DNA of 64,000 nucleotides, from NCBI RefSeq assembly GCF_019218745.1, contig NZ_JAHUXA010000001.1:496001-560000 (forward strand), given 5' to 3'. Each line of letters starts with the position of its first letter. Within the stretch, counting starts at the first letter, position 1. This DNA comes from Enterobacter sp. ENT03 (GTDB taxonomy: Bacteria > Pseudomonadota > Gammaproteobacteria > Enterobacterales > Enterobacteriaceae). The position numbers and the translations under genes are program-made. The notes under the pieces were generated by a model, which saw only the letters and a list, made by a program, of their open reading frames with translations, had not been told where the DNA came from and made no database searches. This document shows positions 9,174-19,318 of the stretch, piece after piece.

Positions 9174-12100
9174 TCAGGATGCGCTGGCATCCGCCGTACC
9201 GGGCAACGGCTCCGGTAGCTGCGGCGCGAATCCACGCAGCCCCACCACGTGCACATGCTCCTGATTATTGAACACTTTACGCACCAGTTTGTAGGTGGTG
9301 CCTTTTTCCGGACTGATGTTTTCCGGTGCCGCGATGATTAACTGCATCTCCAGGCGTTCACAAAGTTCAAACAGCGTGGCGATGGAGCGGGCATCAAGAC
9401 GGGCCGCTTCATCAAGAAACAGCAGACGGCATGGCGAAATATCTTTACCGCGCAGACGCCGCGCTTCGTCTTCCCAGCTCTGCACCACCATCACCAGAAT
9501 GGACATCCCCGTACCGATCGCCTCCCCGGTGGACAGCGCGCCGGATTCTGCGCGCAGCCAGCCGTCGGAGCCACGGTTCACTTCCACTTCCATCTCCAGA
9601 TAGTTGCGGTAGTCCAGTAGCTCTTCACCGATGGTCTGCGGCGTGCGCTGCCCCATGTCGATCTGCGGATTCAGGCGCTGATACAGCTTCGCCAGCGCTT
9701 CTGAGAAGGTCAGGCGGTTACTGTTAAACAGATCCTGATGCTGCTCGTGCTGCTCCGAGAGGACGTTCAGTAAGGTAGCGTGCGTTTCTCGTACGTTAAC
9801 GTTAAGCCGCACGCTGTTCACCTGACCAAAGGAGACGCTTTGCAGGCCCTGATTCAGCTGACGAATACGGTTCTGCTCGCGCTGAATGGTTTTGCGGATA
9901 ATGTTCGCCGCGCTGCGGGAGCTGATCGCCAGCTTCTGCTCGCGGGACGTCAGCTCTTCCGTCAGACGGCTAAGCTCGATTTCCATCTGTTCGATGGCCT
10001 CGACCGGATCGTCGGTGCGAATAATATCCTGACGGATACGCTCGCGCAGATGCTGATACACCGCCACAAAGAACTGAATTTTACGCTCCGGACGTTTCGG
10101 ATCTTCCGACAGCCGCAGCACGTCGCGCAGGTGTTCGTTGTCCGACACCGCCAGACGCAGCGCACCCAGCGCTTTATCCGACATCGAACGCAGTTCATCG
10201 GCACTGAGATACGCCAGTTCGCGGCGATGCAGACGGCGCTCAACGCCATTGTCTTTCACCATGCGCATTACCGCGCACCAGCCCGCTTTCGACATCACGA
10301 CCTGCTCGCGCATTTCATGGTAGTCGCGCTCCAGACGTTTAAGGCTGCGCGTCAGGGTATCCATCTCCGCCTGACACAAGGTCAGGGCTTTTTCCAGCTG
10401 GTTACGGCGCGAGCGGTTACCGGACAGACGGGCGTGCAGCTCGTCACGACGAATACGCGCGCGCTCTTCAGCCCCGCTGTCGGCGCGCACGCCGATGTCC
10501 TGCAACTCTTTTAGCAGATCGTTAAGCAGCTCTTTTTTGGTTTCGTAAGAACTTTTCAGCGACGCCTGCACCTGGCTGTACTGGCTCAGCTGCGCGGCAT
10601 GGCTGCGCAGCGCGTCACGCGCGCGGGTACGTTCGGCTTCCGCCTGCTCCAGGCGTTTACGCAGCTGCTCGTTAAGATCGCTGTTGCCGTCGAGCATCTG
10701 CGCCGAATCGCTGTAGCTGAAGTGCGCGCGGCGCTGTACCACTTCGATCAGCGCAAACGCCTGCTGACGCGCATCGCGCTGTACCTGCTGAGAGTAAGCG
10801 TAATCTTCTTTCAGCTGTTCGTATTGTTCTGGATCGCTTTGCAGCACCGAGACCATCGGCTCCAGCTTCGCCAGCTGATTGCCGAACTGCTGAATAAAGC
10901 GCGCCGCTTCCTCGGCCTCGTCGAGACGTTCGCGGATCTCGTCCACCCGGTCAGCCAGGGTGTCATCTTCCAGCAGGCTGATGCGCGGCAGCAGGCGGTT
11001 CAGGGCGGCTACGCCCTCTTTCGCCTGCTCAAACTGCATACGGCTTTGCTGGTTGTCGTTTTCATGGGCGCTGATGGCGCGCTCCAGTTCGCCGCGGCGA
11101 CTGGTCAGCTGGCGGATCTCAGCTTCGGGATCGTTTTCGAACGCCACGCCAATATGACCGCCGATAAAGCGGCTGAACGCCTGATGCAGACGCTGGGTTT
11201 TCTGCACGTCAAAAGACAGGGTTGCGAAACGCTCAGAGAGGGTTTCACGCTCGGCATGCAGGCTTTCAATGCGGTTTTCACGCGCTGCGCGGCCAAACAG
11301 CGGCAGCGACGGGAAGCGCGAATAACGCCACTGGCGATCGGCGACTTTCACAATCACCGCTTTTTCCAGCTCGTCCACGCCGAACACGCTGTCGTCAAAC
11401 GACTGCGGATCCCCTTCGATCAGATAGAGATCTTCCGGACAATCGTCCAGCCCCTCTAACTGTTCGGTGATCAGCGACAGATCCGGCACTACGATCGCGT
11501 GGCGCGACGGGCCATAAAGCGCAGAGTAATACGGCGCGTCTTCAAGGCTGACATCGTCATAGATTTCCGACAGCAACACGCCGCCGAAACGCTCCGCCAG
11601 CGCGTTAAGACGCGGATCTTCAGAGCCACCCGGCTGACTTAAGCGCTCGATTTCGTCGTCAACTGCCTGTTTGCGTGCGCCAACTTCATCGCGCTCGACG
11701 ATGGCTTCGCGTTCGCGCTCGAGCAGCTGTTGCAGATATTCAGTAACATCCTGGCTGCTTTCAAACGCTTCGCCGGTCTGCTCACACAGCTGCGCCAGGC
11801 TGTTCTGCGCCGCCAGCCAGATCGGGGCGCGCTTCATCAGCACCTGCACGCGCGACTGTAACTGCTCCAGCTCCTGACGCAGCGCCATGCGCTGTTCACC
11901 GGCGTTGGCTACGGTGTCGGACAGCGAAGCGATTTGCGCTTCCAGTTGCTGATGCAGGGCTTCGAGGCCGTCGGCATCAATATTTTTACCGTGGCGTTTA
12001 CAGAATTCCGCCAGCAGACGTTCGGCGTCCTGCTGTTCGCGCAGACGCTGCTCCAGCTCGTTCAGACGCATACGCAGCGGTTGCACCTGCTCCGCCAGAT

Positions 12101-13628
12101 GGCGCTGGTTCACGCCGTCGCGCAATAAGTCGCGCGCCACGCTCCACGCCTCGTTACGGGACAGCGGGCCATTGATCGCCGCCACCAGCTGGTAAGCCTG
12201 TTCAAACTGGCTGTGCGCGGTTTGCGCGACGCTCATTTTCTGATCGAGAGACAGCAGTTTTTCGGTGGCTTCCTGCTCTTTAGCCTGGAAGGTTTCCAGC
12301 CATTCGTCGGCGCTGTCGGCGGTGAGATCCGGCAGATGGCACAGCTCGCGGGCGCGCTGCAGGGCCTGTAACGCCTGGTTGTACTGAATGGCGCGCGTTT
12401 GCTGCACGTCCAGCGCCTGCTGGTAGTTCGCCAGCTGGCTCTTCAGCTCATCCACTTCCAGCTCGGCGGCTTCGGCGCGGGCTTCGTTTTCTTCCTGCTG
12501 ATCGGCGGCTTCCGCCACCACTTCGTTCTGTTCTTCGAGACGGATTTGCAGTTCTTCAAGATCCGCTTCATAGCGCTCGATTTTTTCCTGCTGGCGCAGC
12601 GCGGTTTGCACCAGGTTCAGGTGATCGCTGGCAGCCTGATATTCGGCTTCCAGATCGCCCTCGGCCCCGGTGTGCTCCTGCAACTCACGCGCCATATCCA
12701 CGTGCTTATACTGCTCCGCTGACAGCTGCTGACGGGAAGTAAAGAGTTCGCGACGGAAGGCCAGCGCCTGATCGAGATGCACGCGGCGCTCGTTGGCATG
12801 GCGCATGTAGTCTGAGGCCACATAGTTGGTGGCTTCTGAGATCAGGTGTTTGAACAGGTCCCTGTCCGACTGGGTGACGCGGATCGCCTCCAGCGTCATG
12901 CGGTTTTCACGCAGCGCGGCTTCCATATCCTGGAACGCCTTGCGCACGCCGCCGTTCTCCGGCAGCAGGTAGTCGCGCAGCGAGCGGGTAATGGCGCTGG
13001 AGATCCCGCCGTAGAGCGAGGCCTCGATCAAACGGTAGAATTTGCTACGGTCGGAGGCCGAGCGCAGGCGACGGGCGACAATGCCCAAATCGAACATCAG
13101 CGAGTGATAGTCGGTGATGGAGTTAAACTGCTTGAACTGCACCCCTTCCAGGGTGTCGAGTTTGTCTTTCAGCTCGGCCAGCGACAGCACGCGCGCCTGA
13201 CGATCGTTTAAGGTTTCGGTCAGCAGCTGCGTCGGCAGAATATCAGCAGGCAGCCCCTGGATAGCGAACGGCTTGATGTCCACTTTGCGATCGCGTCCGG
13301 CGACCTGTTGCAGGCGCACGCCCACCACCACGCGCTGCTGGCGCGAGTTGATGACGTCGAGTACCGAATAACAGACGCCCGCTTTCAGTTTGCCGTGCAG
13401 ACCTTTATCGCGCGAGCCGCTGGTGGCCCCCGCTTCGGTGGTGTTACGGAAGTGCAGCAGCGTCAGATCCGGGATCAGCGCCGTGACGAACGCCGCCATG
13501 GTGGTGGATTTACCGGCACCGTTGCCGCCTGACAGCGTGGTGACCAGTTCATCGAGGTCAAAGGTGCGGGCAAAAAAGCCGTTCCAGTTAATCAGCGTGA
13601 GTGAGCGAAATTTTCCGCGGTCGATCAT
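9174..13628 (-). CDS. mukB: Chromosome partition protein MukB (SMC-like ATPase)
   Basis: Large SMC-like subunit of the MukBEF bacterial condensin, which folds the chromosome and works with topoisomerase IV. The 1484 residues (1486 in E. coli) show an N-terminal ATP head with Walker [10 protein letters not shown] (Lys40), long coiled coils around a central hinge (about residues 650-790), and a C-terminal head with the [13 protein letters not shown] signature and Walker [12 protein letters not shown]. The mukE stop and mukB start overlap as TAATG (13628), so translation is probably coupled. Many long open frames lie opposite this gene; they are by-products of its GC-rich third positions, not genes. 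Confidence 0.98.
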   Translation of the reverse strand: MIDRGKFRSLTLINWNGFFARTFDLDELVTTLSGGNGAGKSTTMAAFVTALIPDLTLLHFRNTTEAGATSGSRDKGLHGKLKAGVCYSVLDVINSRQQRVVVGVRLQQVAGRDRKVDIKPFAIQGLPADILPTQLLTETLNDRQARVLSLAELKDKLDTLEGVQFKQFNSITDYHSLMFDLGIVARRLRSASDRSKFYRLIEASLYGGISSAITRSLRDYLLPENGGVRKAFQDMEAALRENRMTLEAIRVTQSDRDLFKHLISEATNYVASDYMRHANERRVHLDQALAFRRELFTSRQQLSAEQYKHVDMARELQEHTGAEGDLEAEYQAASDHLNLVQTALRQQEKIERYEADLEELQIRLEEQNEVVAEAADQQEENEARAEAAELEVDELKSQLANYQQALDVQQTRAIQYNQALQALQRARELCHLPDLTADSADEWLETFQAKEQEATEKLLSLDQKMSVAQTAHSQFEQAYQLVAAINGPLSRNEAWSVARDLLRDGVNQRHLAEQVQPLRMRLNELEQRLREQQDAERLLAEFCKRHGKNIDADGLEALHQQLEAQIASLSDTVANAGEQRMALRQELEQLQSRVQVLMKRAPIWLAAQNSLAQLCEQTGEAFESSQDVTEYLQQLLEREREAIVERDEVGARKQAVDDEIERLSQPGGSEDPRLNALAERFGGVLLSEIYDDVSLEDAPYYSALYGPSRHAIVVPDLSLITEQLEGLDDCPEDLYLIEGDPQSFDDSVFGVDELEKAVIVKVADRQWRYSRFPSLPLFGRAARENRIESLHAERETLSERFATLSFDVQKTQRLHQAFSRFIGGHIGVAFENDPEAEIRQLTSRRGELERAISAHENDNQQSRMQFEQAKEGVAALNRLLPRISLLEDDTLADRVDEIRERLDEAEEAARFIQQFGNQLAKLEPMVSVLQSDPEQYEQLKEDYAYSQQVQRDARQQAFALIEVVQRRAHFSYSDSAQMLDGNSDLNEQLRKRLEQAEAERTRARDALRSHAAQLSQYSQVQASLKSSYETKKELLNDLLKELQDIGVRADSGAEERARIRRDELHARLSGNRSRRNQLEKALTLCQAEMDTLTRSLKRLERDYHEMREQVVMSKAGWCAVMRMVKDNGVERRLHRRELAYLSADELRSMSDKALGALRLAVSDNEHLRDVLRLSEDPKRPERKIQFFVAVYQHLRERIRQDIIRTDDPVEAIEQMEIELSRLTEELTSREQKLAISSRSAANIIRKTIQREQNRIRQLNQGLQSVSFGQVNSVRLNVNVRETHATLLNVLSEQHEQHQDLFNSNRLTFSEALAKLYQRLNPQIDMGQRTPQTIGEELLDYRNYLEMEVEVNRGSDGWLRAESGALSTGEAIGTGMSILVMVVQSWEDEARRLRGKDISPCRLLFLDEAARLDARSIATLFELCERLEMQLIIAAPENISPEKGTTYKLVRKVFNNQEHVHVVGLRGFAPQLPEPLPGTADASAS

Positions 13629-14332
13629 TATTCTTCCTCCCCACCGTCCGGCAGAGTTTCTTCCTGCTCGTCATTGAGCTGCAGGTTATTTTCAATCTGC
13701 ATGGCTTCGCCATCACGAATTAAGCGACGCTGCGCTTCACGCGGATCGTCGCCGCTGCGCACGTCTGCCCCAAAGCGGAACACCGATTCGTTAATGCGGA
13801 ATTTGCTGTTGTCGTTACCCATAAACCAGATCATGCCGAGGCGGCGCAGACGGTTTAACGAGGAGCGCACTTTTTCCTGCAGTTTCTGCCGGTCAAGGTC
13901 AGAGCCGGTAGAACGGTTGTTCACCAGTTTCAGCAGCTTCATTTCATCCGCCAGCGACAACAACTCATCATAGAGTTCCTGCTGGCTGAAAATGCCTTCG
14001 TTTGCCAGACGCTCCGGGCTGAGATAGAGGTAGCAGAGAATTTTGCCGACCATCATGTCCAGCTCTGACAGCACCGAGCGGGGAATAAGCGTGGTGGAGC
14101 GCGGGCGCAGGTAGAAGAAGCCTTCCGGTGCGCGGATCAGCTCCACGTTATAGCGGGCGTAAAACTCTTCCAGATACTCCTGGAAATCCATCAAAAAGGC
14201 GTGATTATCCAGCTCATCCAGACCGATATGACGACCGGCGCGCAGTGCGCTGTCCAGCGCCGGAAACAACGGATTCGCCAACGCCTGCGCCAGCTTCACT
14301 GGCATCACTTGTTCAATATTTGTCAATGACAT
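13628..14332 (-). CDS. mukE: MukE subunit of condensin MukBEF
   Basis: Winged-helix kite subunit that binds the MukF middle region and regulates MukB head engagement. The 234-residue product is nearly identical to E. coli MukE, starting [18 protein letters not shown] and ending with an acidic tail (LPDGGEEE). The start lies 20 nt inside the 3' end of mukF, and the stop overlaps mukB by one base. The three subunits are thus made from one tightly packed transcript, suiting fixed stoichiometry. Confidence 0.97.
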   Translation of the reverse strand: MSLTNIEQVMPVKLAQALANPLFPALDSALRAGRHIGLDELDNHAFLMDFQEYLEEFYARYNVELIRAPEGFFYLRPRSTTLIPRSVLSELDMMVGKILCYLYLSPERLANEGIFSQQELYDELLSLADEMKLLKLVNNRSTGSDLDRQKLQEKVRSSLNRLRRLGMIWFMGNDNSKFRINESVFRFGADVRSGDDPREAQRRLIRDGEAMQIENNLQLNDEQEETLPDGGEEE

Positions 14333-15635
14333 GCGCCTGTACCCTGGCTCCGTAATCGTTAATCGGCTGCCATTCTGGTGGCAGTCCGGTGAAATCGCCC
14401 TGCGCTACGCCGAGGCGCACCGCCTGATCAACCACAATGCGCGCCACGTCGAAGTGACGCGTGCGCGGGTATTGCGACAGATACTCGCGTACCACGAGGC
14501 CCAGATCGAGCGGCACTTGTCTGGTCTTGTACACCACCAGTTGCGCTTCGATCATCGCGGCGAGCTGCTCGCGGATTTCATTAAATTCTTCAAATTCCAG
14601 ATCCGGCGGCAGTTCGCCGGTTACTTCTTCATCGCGCAGCGTCATTTCTTCGTCGCGCATATCCAGCAGACGATCGGCGCTGGCATAGGTCAGCGCCCAG
14701 GGATCGTCGAAATAGGTCTGGACTGACTGACGCAGACGCTGGGCAAAGACGCGGTTTTTATCCATATCGATAGCGGTACGGATAAATTTGTGCACGTGGC
14801 GGTCATAGCCGATCCACAGGTCAATGGCCTGCTGGCCCCAGCTGATAATGCGGTCGAGCTTGCTTTGCAGATCGAACACCAGGCGGTCCACAAACTCCAG
14901 GTCGGTACGTCCGACGGTAGCATCCTGAATTTGCAGTAAATTAGCCTGTAACTTATCGCCTGCCGCCTCCAGCGTATCCTGTAACTCGCGCAGTGTACCT
15001 GAGGTTTCTGACAGCAAAAGTTCACAGCTGGAAATCGCCGCGCGCCAGTCTTTGTTCAGCAACTGCGCGATGTCGTCTTTCACCAGTTGCTGCTGTTCGT
15101 CCATCACGCGCTGGGTGAGATCGATACTGTCGAAGATCTCCGCCACTGAATATTTCAGCGGCGCGAAAACGTTGCGGTGCCAGTGGAATTCATCTCCGCC
15201 CTCGTCGGCGGCATCGGCGGCGCGCTTCAGTTCGGCCGCCACGATGGACAGCTGCATGGAAAGGCGTAGCGTGGAGAATTCGCGCTGGCGAATGTAGTAA
15301 TCGGTAATGCCCATGCCAAGCGGCGTCAGGCGGTAAATGGCATTACCTTCAGCCTGTTCGCTGGTAAAGCGGTTCAGCAGACGTTGACGCACCATGTCGT
15401 TGATCGCGTTGTTCGCGCGCACGCTGATGGTTTCGCTGGTTTGCTCAAACGCATCACTGACGTGGCGGAACGCGTCTACCAGTTCCCCTTCGCTCATTTC
15501 CCCGTCGAGGCGTTCGCCATTCAGCGTGGCAACGGCCAGCAGAAATGAAAGCCGGTCTACCGGCAGCGAAATGGAAAAATCATTTTTCCTCGCCCAGGCG
15601 ACCAGTTCGGGGACTGTCTGAGAAAATTCACTCAT
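14313..15635 (-). CDS. mukF: MukF kleisin subunit of condensin
   Basis: Kleisin that dimerises through its N-terminal winged-helix domain and bridges MukB heads through its N- and C-terminal regions. At 440 residues it equals the E. coli length, beginning [20 protein letters not shown] and ending QAHVIDKY. Highly conserved blocks such as [21 protein letters not shown] are present. It starts three bases after the cmoM stop codon and overlaps mukE by 20 nt, the usual smtA-mukF-mukE-mukB operon. Confidence 0.97.
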   Translation of the reverse strand: MSEFSQTVPELVAWARKNDFSISLPVDRLSFLLAVATLNGERLDGEMSEGELVDAFRHVSDAFEQTSETISVRANNAINDMVRQRLLNRFTSEQAEGNAIYRLTPLGMGITDYYIRQREFSTLRLSMQLSIVAAELKRAADAADEGGDEFHWHRNVFAPLKYSVAEIFDSIDLTQRVMDEQQQLVKDDIAQLLNKDWRAAISSCELLLSETSGTLRELQDTLEAAGDKLQANLLQIQDATVGRTDLEFVDRLVFDLQSKLDRIISWGQQAIDLWIGYDRHVHKFIRTAIDMDKNRVFAQRLRQSVQTYFDDPWALTYASADRLLDMRDEEMTLRDEEVTGELPPDLEFEEFNEIREQLAAMIEAQLVVYKTRQVPLDLGLVVREYLSQYPRTRHFDVARIVVDQAVRLGVAQGDFTGLPPEWQPINDYGARVQAHVIDKY

Positions 15636-15638
15636 CGT

Positions 15639-16418
15639 TTATCCTTGCACCTGCGGCTTTAGCGCGGTCACGTGTATATAGCGGCCAAGATTGATATAAG
15701 GCTCCTGACGGCAATAGCGTGTTTCTAATTCGACTAGCGCTGGAAAACAGTCGCGTTGCATCTGTTTTACACGCAGATAATCATGGAACACCCGCACGCC
15801 CGTTTTGCCGGTGATCTGCCAGCCGATCTGTTCCAGCCAGCGATACACCAGGGCGGGATCGCGCGGGTAATCAGGCGACAGCGTGCGCTTTTTCTTCTTC
15901 GGCATCCCGAGCTGCACGTAATCAAAGTTCCCGACCACCATGTTGTGCATCAGCAGGCCGTGGACGTTAAAGAACATCAATGATAACGCCCCGCCTTCAC
16001 GCAAGACCGACCATAAGGTCTTAAGCGCGGTGACCGGATCGGCCACCCATTCCAGCACAGCGTGAAACAATATCAGATCAACCGGGGTTTCCAAATGCTG
16101 ACTGACGTCCTGCACCGCGCATTGTACAAAATGCATGTTGCCGCTCACACCCTGCGCCTCGGCGGCGGCTTTTGCGCGAACGATCATCTCAGCCGACACA
16201 TCGCACAGCGTGACATGGTGACCGCGCTGCGCCATTTTAATTGCCGTTTGCCCTTCACCGCCGCCAGCATCGAGAATGCGCAGCGGCTGCGTGCCGAAGG
16301 TCGCCAGCAGGCCATCGAGATCCTGCCATAAAATCGCCTGTCGCAACTGGCCCTTGGTCGTGCCATAGATGTTGCGGGAGAACTTTTCCGCGATGTCATC
16401 AAAATTGCGATCCTTCAT
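15639..16418 (-). CDS. cmoM: tRNA U34 carboxymethyltransferase-pathway methyltransferase CmoM
   Basis: SAM-dependent methyltransferase (formerly SmtA) that methylates 5-carboxymethoxyuridine at tRNA position 34 to its methyl ester. The 259-residue protein has the Rossmann SAM motif I ILDAGGGEGQTAIKMAQRG (about residues 47-65), the acidic end of strand 2 (TLCDVS) and LFHAVLEWVADP. It is first in the operon with mukFEB. The pairing of a tRNA modifier with condensin genes is conserved in enterobacteria without a known mechanistic reason. The 118-bp gap to the divergent elyC must hold promoters for both directions. Confidence 0.93.
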   Translation of the reverse strand: MKDRNFDDIAEKFSRNIYGTTKGQLRQAILWQDLDGLLATFGTQPLRILDAGGGEGQTAIKMAQRGHHVTLCDVSAEMIVRAKAAAEAQGVSGNMHFVQCAVQDVSQHLETPVDLILFHAVLEWVADPVTALKTLWSVLREGGALSLMFFNVHGLLMHNMVVGNFDYVQLGMPKKKKRTLSPDYPRDPALVYRWLEQIGWQITGKTGVRVFHDYLRVKQMQRDCFPALVELETRYCRQEPYINLGRYIHVTALKPQVQG

Positions 16419-16536
16419 GGCTGCTCCGCGATCCTGGCAAAACCGCTATTTTGTCACAGCCGCGCCCAGAAGGAACCTATCTGGTGTAATATCGCCGGAA
16501 TTCACCTGCTGTATGGTTAAAAAGGAGACGGATGCG

Positions 16537-17316
16537 GTGTTTTTTACGCTCAAAAAATATATTGGCGGTTTCATTCTCCCCCTGCCACTGCTGCTTTTGC
16601 TAATGGCCCTTGGGATCGCCCTGCTGTGGTTTTCGCGTTACCAGCGCACGGGCAAAACCCTGGTCAGCGTCAGCTGGCTGGTTCTGTTACTGCTGAGCCT
16701 GCAACCGGTCGCCGATGGCCTGTTAAAACCCATCGAAAATAAATACCCCACCTGGCGCGGCACGCAGCCGGTCAGCTATATCGTGGTGCTCGGGGGCGGC
16801 TATACCTGGAACCCGGACTGGGCGCCAAGCTCTAACTTAATTAACAACAGTCTGCCGCGGCTGAACGAAGCGGTACGGCTGTGGCGGATGAACCCCGGCG
16901 CGAAGATGATTTTTACCGGCGCGGCCGCGCAAAGTAATCCAGTGACCACCGCCGAAGCGGGCGCGCGGGTGGCAGAAACGCTCGGTGTGCCGCGCAGCGA
17001 CATCATCACTTTAGGATCGCCTAAGGATACGGAAGAAGAAGCGGCGGCGGTAAAAGCGGCGATTGGCGATGTGCCCTTCCTGCTGGTGACCTCGGCATCC
17101 CATCTGCCACGGGCGATGATTTTCTTCCAGCAGGCAGGGTTACATCCGTTGCCTGCACCGGCTAACCAGTTAGCAATTGCCTCCCCGCTTAATGCCTGGG
17201 AGCGCGTCATCCCCTCCCCGGTCTGGCTGATGCACAGTGACCGGGTCGGCTATGAGACGCTGGGACGTCTCTGGCAGTGGTTAAAAGGTACTTCCGGCGA
17301 GCCAGGGAAGGAGTGA
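16537..17316 (+). CDS. elyC: Envelope biogenesis factor ElyC
   Basis: Inner-membrane DUF218 protein (YcbC) needed in E. coli for normal peptidoglycan synthesis at low temperature, thought to act on undecaprenyl-phosphate carrier use. I place the start at GTG 16537 because AAGGAG (16522-16527) sits nine bases ahead and this yields exactly 259 residues, as in E. coli. An ATG at 16369 would read through the divergent cmoM start. Two N-terminal membrane helices (about residues 10-60) precede the DUF218 domain with VVLGGGYTWNP, KDTEEEA and SASHLPRAMIFF. The 3' end overlaps the convergent ycbJ by 36 bp. Confidence 0.92.
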   Translation: MFFTLKKYIGGFILPLPLLLLLMALGIALLWFSRYQRTGKTLVSVSWLVLLLLSLQPVADGLLKPIENKYPTWRGTQPVSYIVVLGGGYTWNPDWAPSSNLINNSLPRLNEAVRLWRMNPGAKMIFTGAAAQSNPVTTAEAGARVAETLGVPRSDIITLGSPKDTEEEAAAVKAAIGDVPFLLVTSASHLPRAMIFFQQAGLHPLPAPANQLAIASPLNAWERVIPSPVWLMHSDRVGYETLGRLWQWLKGTSGEPGKE

Positions 17317-18186
17317 TTTAGAGGCCAGTTCAAAGCGGCTGCGGTTAAACTGGCCGGTGTTGACCAGCTGCGCCACTTCGTCCCACAGCGTATACAACCA
17401 GCGCCGCCAGATAAAGGATTCAGCGACGGGCGCGCGCTGGAGGTAATGCCATAACAGGCTTTCGGCGTATTCGCTTTCGCACAGCCGGAACAGTTCATAT
17501 TCCCGTGGCGCCCAGAGCATCGGGCCAGGACTCACCGCTGCCAGCAGCTGGTCGCTGCGCGAATCTTTCAGCATGCTGCGCAGGTTGAAATTGCCGTGCA
17601 CCAGCACACAGTTGTCATTAAAGCCGTCAAACATGGCAGGCAGGCATTCCCGGGTGCGGAACAGAATGCGTTTGTTTTGCATGGTGAGACCGGTATTTTT
17701 GAACTGACTGAGCGTCGTCCACAGGACTTCAACGCGCTGGCGATACCACGATGGCCAGACATTTTCCTGAGTGCTGTCCACAACGCCCACGCAGCCGTGG
17801 CTGTCATGGCGGTGCCAGCTCAGTAATCCTTCGACAATCTGATCTTTCAGCTGTTGCCAGCGCGCCGGTGAACGCGCAGGCGCTTCTACCGACACGCCGC
17901 GCAGTCGCTCAATCAATAAGACATCAGGGCCCGGATGCTCTTCATGGGTCATCACGCCGTACACGACCGGTAAACGTACCGTGCCGCTGCGTGACAGCAT
18001 CGACATTTTCCACGCCAGTTGACGCGCAAGGCCAGGGGTGGTGAAGCTTCTTGCCAGTAAAGGCAGCGGGTTTCCGTTGCTGTCGTACAGTGACCAAAGT
18101 GCGGTGTCCGCTTTTTCGCTCACGCATTCCAGACGACTCAACTTTTCGCCCAGCAGGTGACTCAGTTCGGCGCGCAATCTTTCCAT
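17281..18186 (-). CDS. ycbJ: YcbJ, aminoglycoside-phosphotransferase-like protein of unknown role
   Basis: A 301-residue protein matching E. coli YcbJ (297 residues), usually placed in the APH/choline-kinase-like superfamily. The Brenner-type motif is degenerate: where active kinases have HGDxxxxN, this one reads HGNFNLRS. Both the catalytic Asp and the metal-binding Asn are therefore changed, and a classical metal-binding DxD is hard to place downstream (SPGPMLWAPREYELFRL). It may be a pseudokinase or bind a ligand without phosphorylating it. Function is unknown. Its 3' end overlaps elyC by 36 bp, and its start lies 146 bp downstream of kdsB on the same strand. Confidence 0.85.
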   Translation of the reverse strand: MERLRAELSHLLGEKLSRLECVSEKADTALWSLYDSNGNPLPLLARSFTTPGLARQLAWKMSMLSRSGTVRLPVVYGVMTHEEHPGPDVLLIERLRGVSVEAPARSPARWQQLKDQIVEGLLSWHRHDSHGCVGVVDSTQENVWPSWYRQRVEVLWTTLSQFKNTGLTMQNKRILFRTRECLPAMFDGFNDNCVLVHGNFNLRSMLKDSRSDQLLAAVSPGPMLWAPREYELFRLCESEYAESLLWHYLQRAPVAESFIWRRWLYTLWDEVAQLVNTGQFNRSRFELASKSLLPWLAGSTF

Positions 18187-18276
18187 ATCTGTTTACCCTT
18201 ATGAAAACTCCTGTTTTCATAATGAGCGCCCGTCACAGTGTTGTCACCCGGATGAGATCAAAAGAGTCAGAGATAG

Positions 18277-18318
18277 TCCAAAGATAAGGCTGAACTGTGT
18301 TTTCGCTTATCTTTGGAC
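18277..18318. repeat. 13-bp perfect inverted repeat between kdsB and ycbJ
   Basis: GTCCAAAGATAAG (18277-18289) is repeated inverted as CTTATCTTTGGAC (18306-18318) around a 16-bp spacer. It lies 15 nt past the kdsB stop and about 90 bp before ycbJ, on their shared strand. No T-tract follows on the minus strand, so it is not a standard intrinsic terminator. A processed 3' hairpin or an operator for ycbJ are both possible. Confidence 0.75.
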
Positions 18319-18332
18319 GCAGGAGGCAGGGT

Positions 18333-19085
18333 TTAGCGTTGCGCCATTTCGACGCGGACGCGTTCCAGATCGTCCGGCGTATCTACGCCAGTACCCGGCA
18401 CCGTCTGTGCGACGTCAACGTGGATCTTTTCGCCGTACCACAGCACGCGCAGCTGCTCGAGCATTTCGATCTGCTCAAGCTGGCTCGGTTGCCAGGTGAC
18501 ATAGCGGCGGATAAAACCGGCGCGGTAACCGTAGATACCGATATGACGCAGGAAGGTATCGCCGATGGCGTCACTGCTTTGGGCAAAACGATCGCGATCC
18601 CAGGGAATGGTAGCGCGGGAGAAATAGAGCGCGTACCCCTCGGCATCCGTCACCACTTTTACCGCGTTGGGATTAAAGGCTTCTTCTGCGCTGTGGATCG
18701 GCACAGCCAGCGTCGCCATACCGACGTCGCGCTGCGCCAGATTATCCGCCACCTGGCGCACAATCGCCGGGGGGATCATTGGCTCGTCACCCTGGATATT
18801 CACAATGATGGTATCGTCAGCCAGACCGCATTTTTCCACCACTTCCGCCAGACGTTCGGTACCGGACTGGTGATCGGCACGGGTCATGCACACTTCGCCC
18901 CCTACCGCTTCGACCGCGCGGGCCACATCTTCGTGATCCGTGGCGACAATAATGCGTTCAGCGCCGGATTCGCGGGCGCGCTCCAGCACGTGTACCACCA
19001 TCGGCTTGCCATTAATGTCTACCAGCGGTTTGCCCGGCAGACGGGTTGATGCGTAGCGGGCCGGAATAATGACGACAAAACTCAT
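18333..19085 (-). CDS. kdsB: 3-deoxy-manno-octulosonate cytidylyltransferase (CMP-Kdo synthetase)
   Basis: Activates Kdo with CTP to CMP-Kdo for lipopolysaccharide inner-core assembly. The 250-residue product has the nucleotidyltransferase N terminus [26 protein letters not shown], and [10 protein letters not shown] (metal-binding Asp). E. coli KdsB has 248 residues. The ATG overlaps the ycaR stop as ATGA, so kdsB is the last gene of the comEC-msbA-lpxK-ycaQ-ycaR-kdsB run. That operon also supplies the lipid A kinase and flippase, a logical grouping for LPS synthesis. Confidence 0.97.
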   Translation of the reverse strand: MSFVVIIPARYASTRLPGKPLVDINGKPMVVHVLERARESGAERIIVATDHEDVARAVEAVGGEVCMTRADHQSGTERLAEVVEKCGLADDTIIVNIQGDEPMIPPAIVRQVADNLAQRDVGMATLAVPIHSAEEAFNPNAVKVVTDAEGYALYFSRATIPWDRDRFAQSSDAIGDTFLRHIGIYGYRAGFIRRYVTWQPSQLEQIEMLEQLRVLWYGEKIHVDVAQTVPGTGVDTPDDLERVRVEMAQR

Positions 19086-19264
19086 GGACGATTCTCTTCA
19101 GCTGTCAGCGCGCGGGCTTCATTTTCCAGCAGCACCGGAATGCCTTCACGTACCGGGAATGCCAGGTTATCGATTTTGCAGACCAGTTCCTGTTTCTCCT
19201 GGCTGTAATAGAGTTTGCCGGTGCAAACCGGGCAAGCGATGATTTCAAGCAGACGATGATCCAT
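19082..19264 (-). CDS. ycaR: YcaR, small Trm112-like zinc-ribbon-family protein
   Basis: A 60-residue protein ([14 protein letters not shown]) of the UPF0434/Trm112-like family. An upstream in-frame ATG at 19315 would add 17 unconserved residues. The lone CPVC pair plus VC at about residue 34 gives fewer cysteines than a full CxxC-CxxC zinc ribbon, as in the E. coli protein. It lies between ycaQ and kdsB and overlaps kdsB by four bases. Its function is not established; the family in other organisms includes methyltransferase partners. Confidence 0.88.
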   Translation of the reverse strand: MDHRLLEIIACPVCTGKLYYSQEKQELVCKIDNLAFPVREGIPVLLENEARALTAEENRP

Positions 19265-19318
19265 GGTTTCTCCAGATGGAACAGATAAGGTTTTGCAAAA
19301 GTTTACCATATACATTTC

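Noticed and set aside
9780-12722. Several open frames of 100-286 codons opposite mukB
   Set aside because: They lie wholly inside the well-supported mukB gene and lack start signals or family features.
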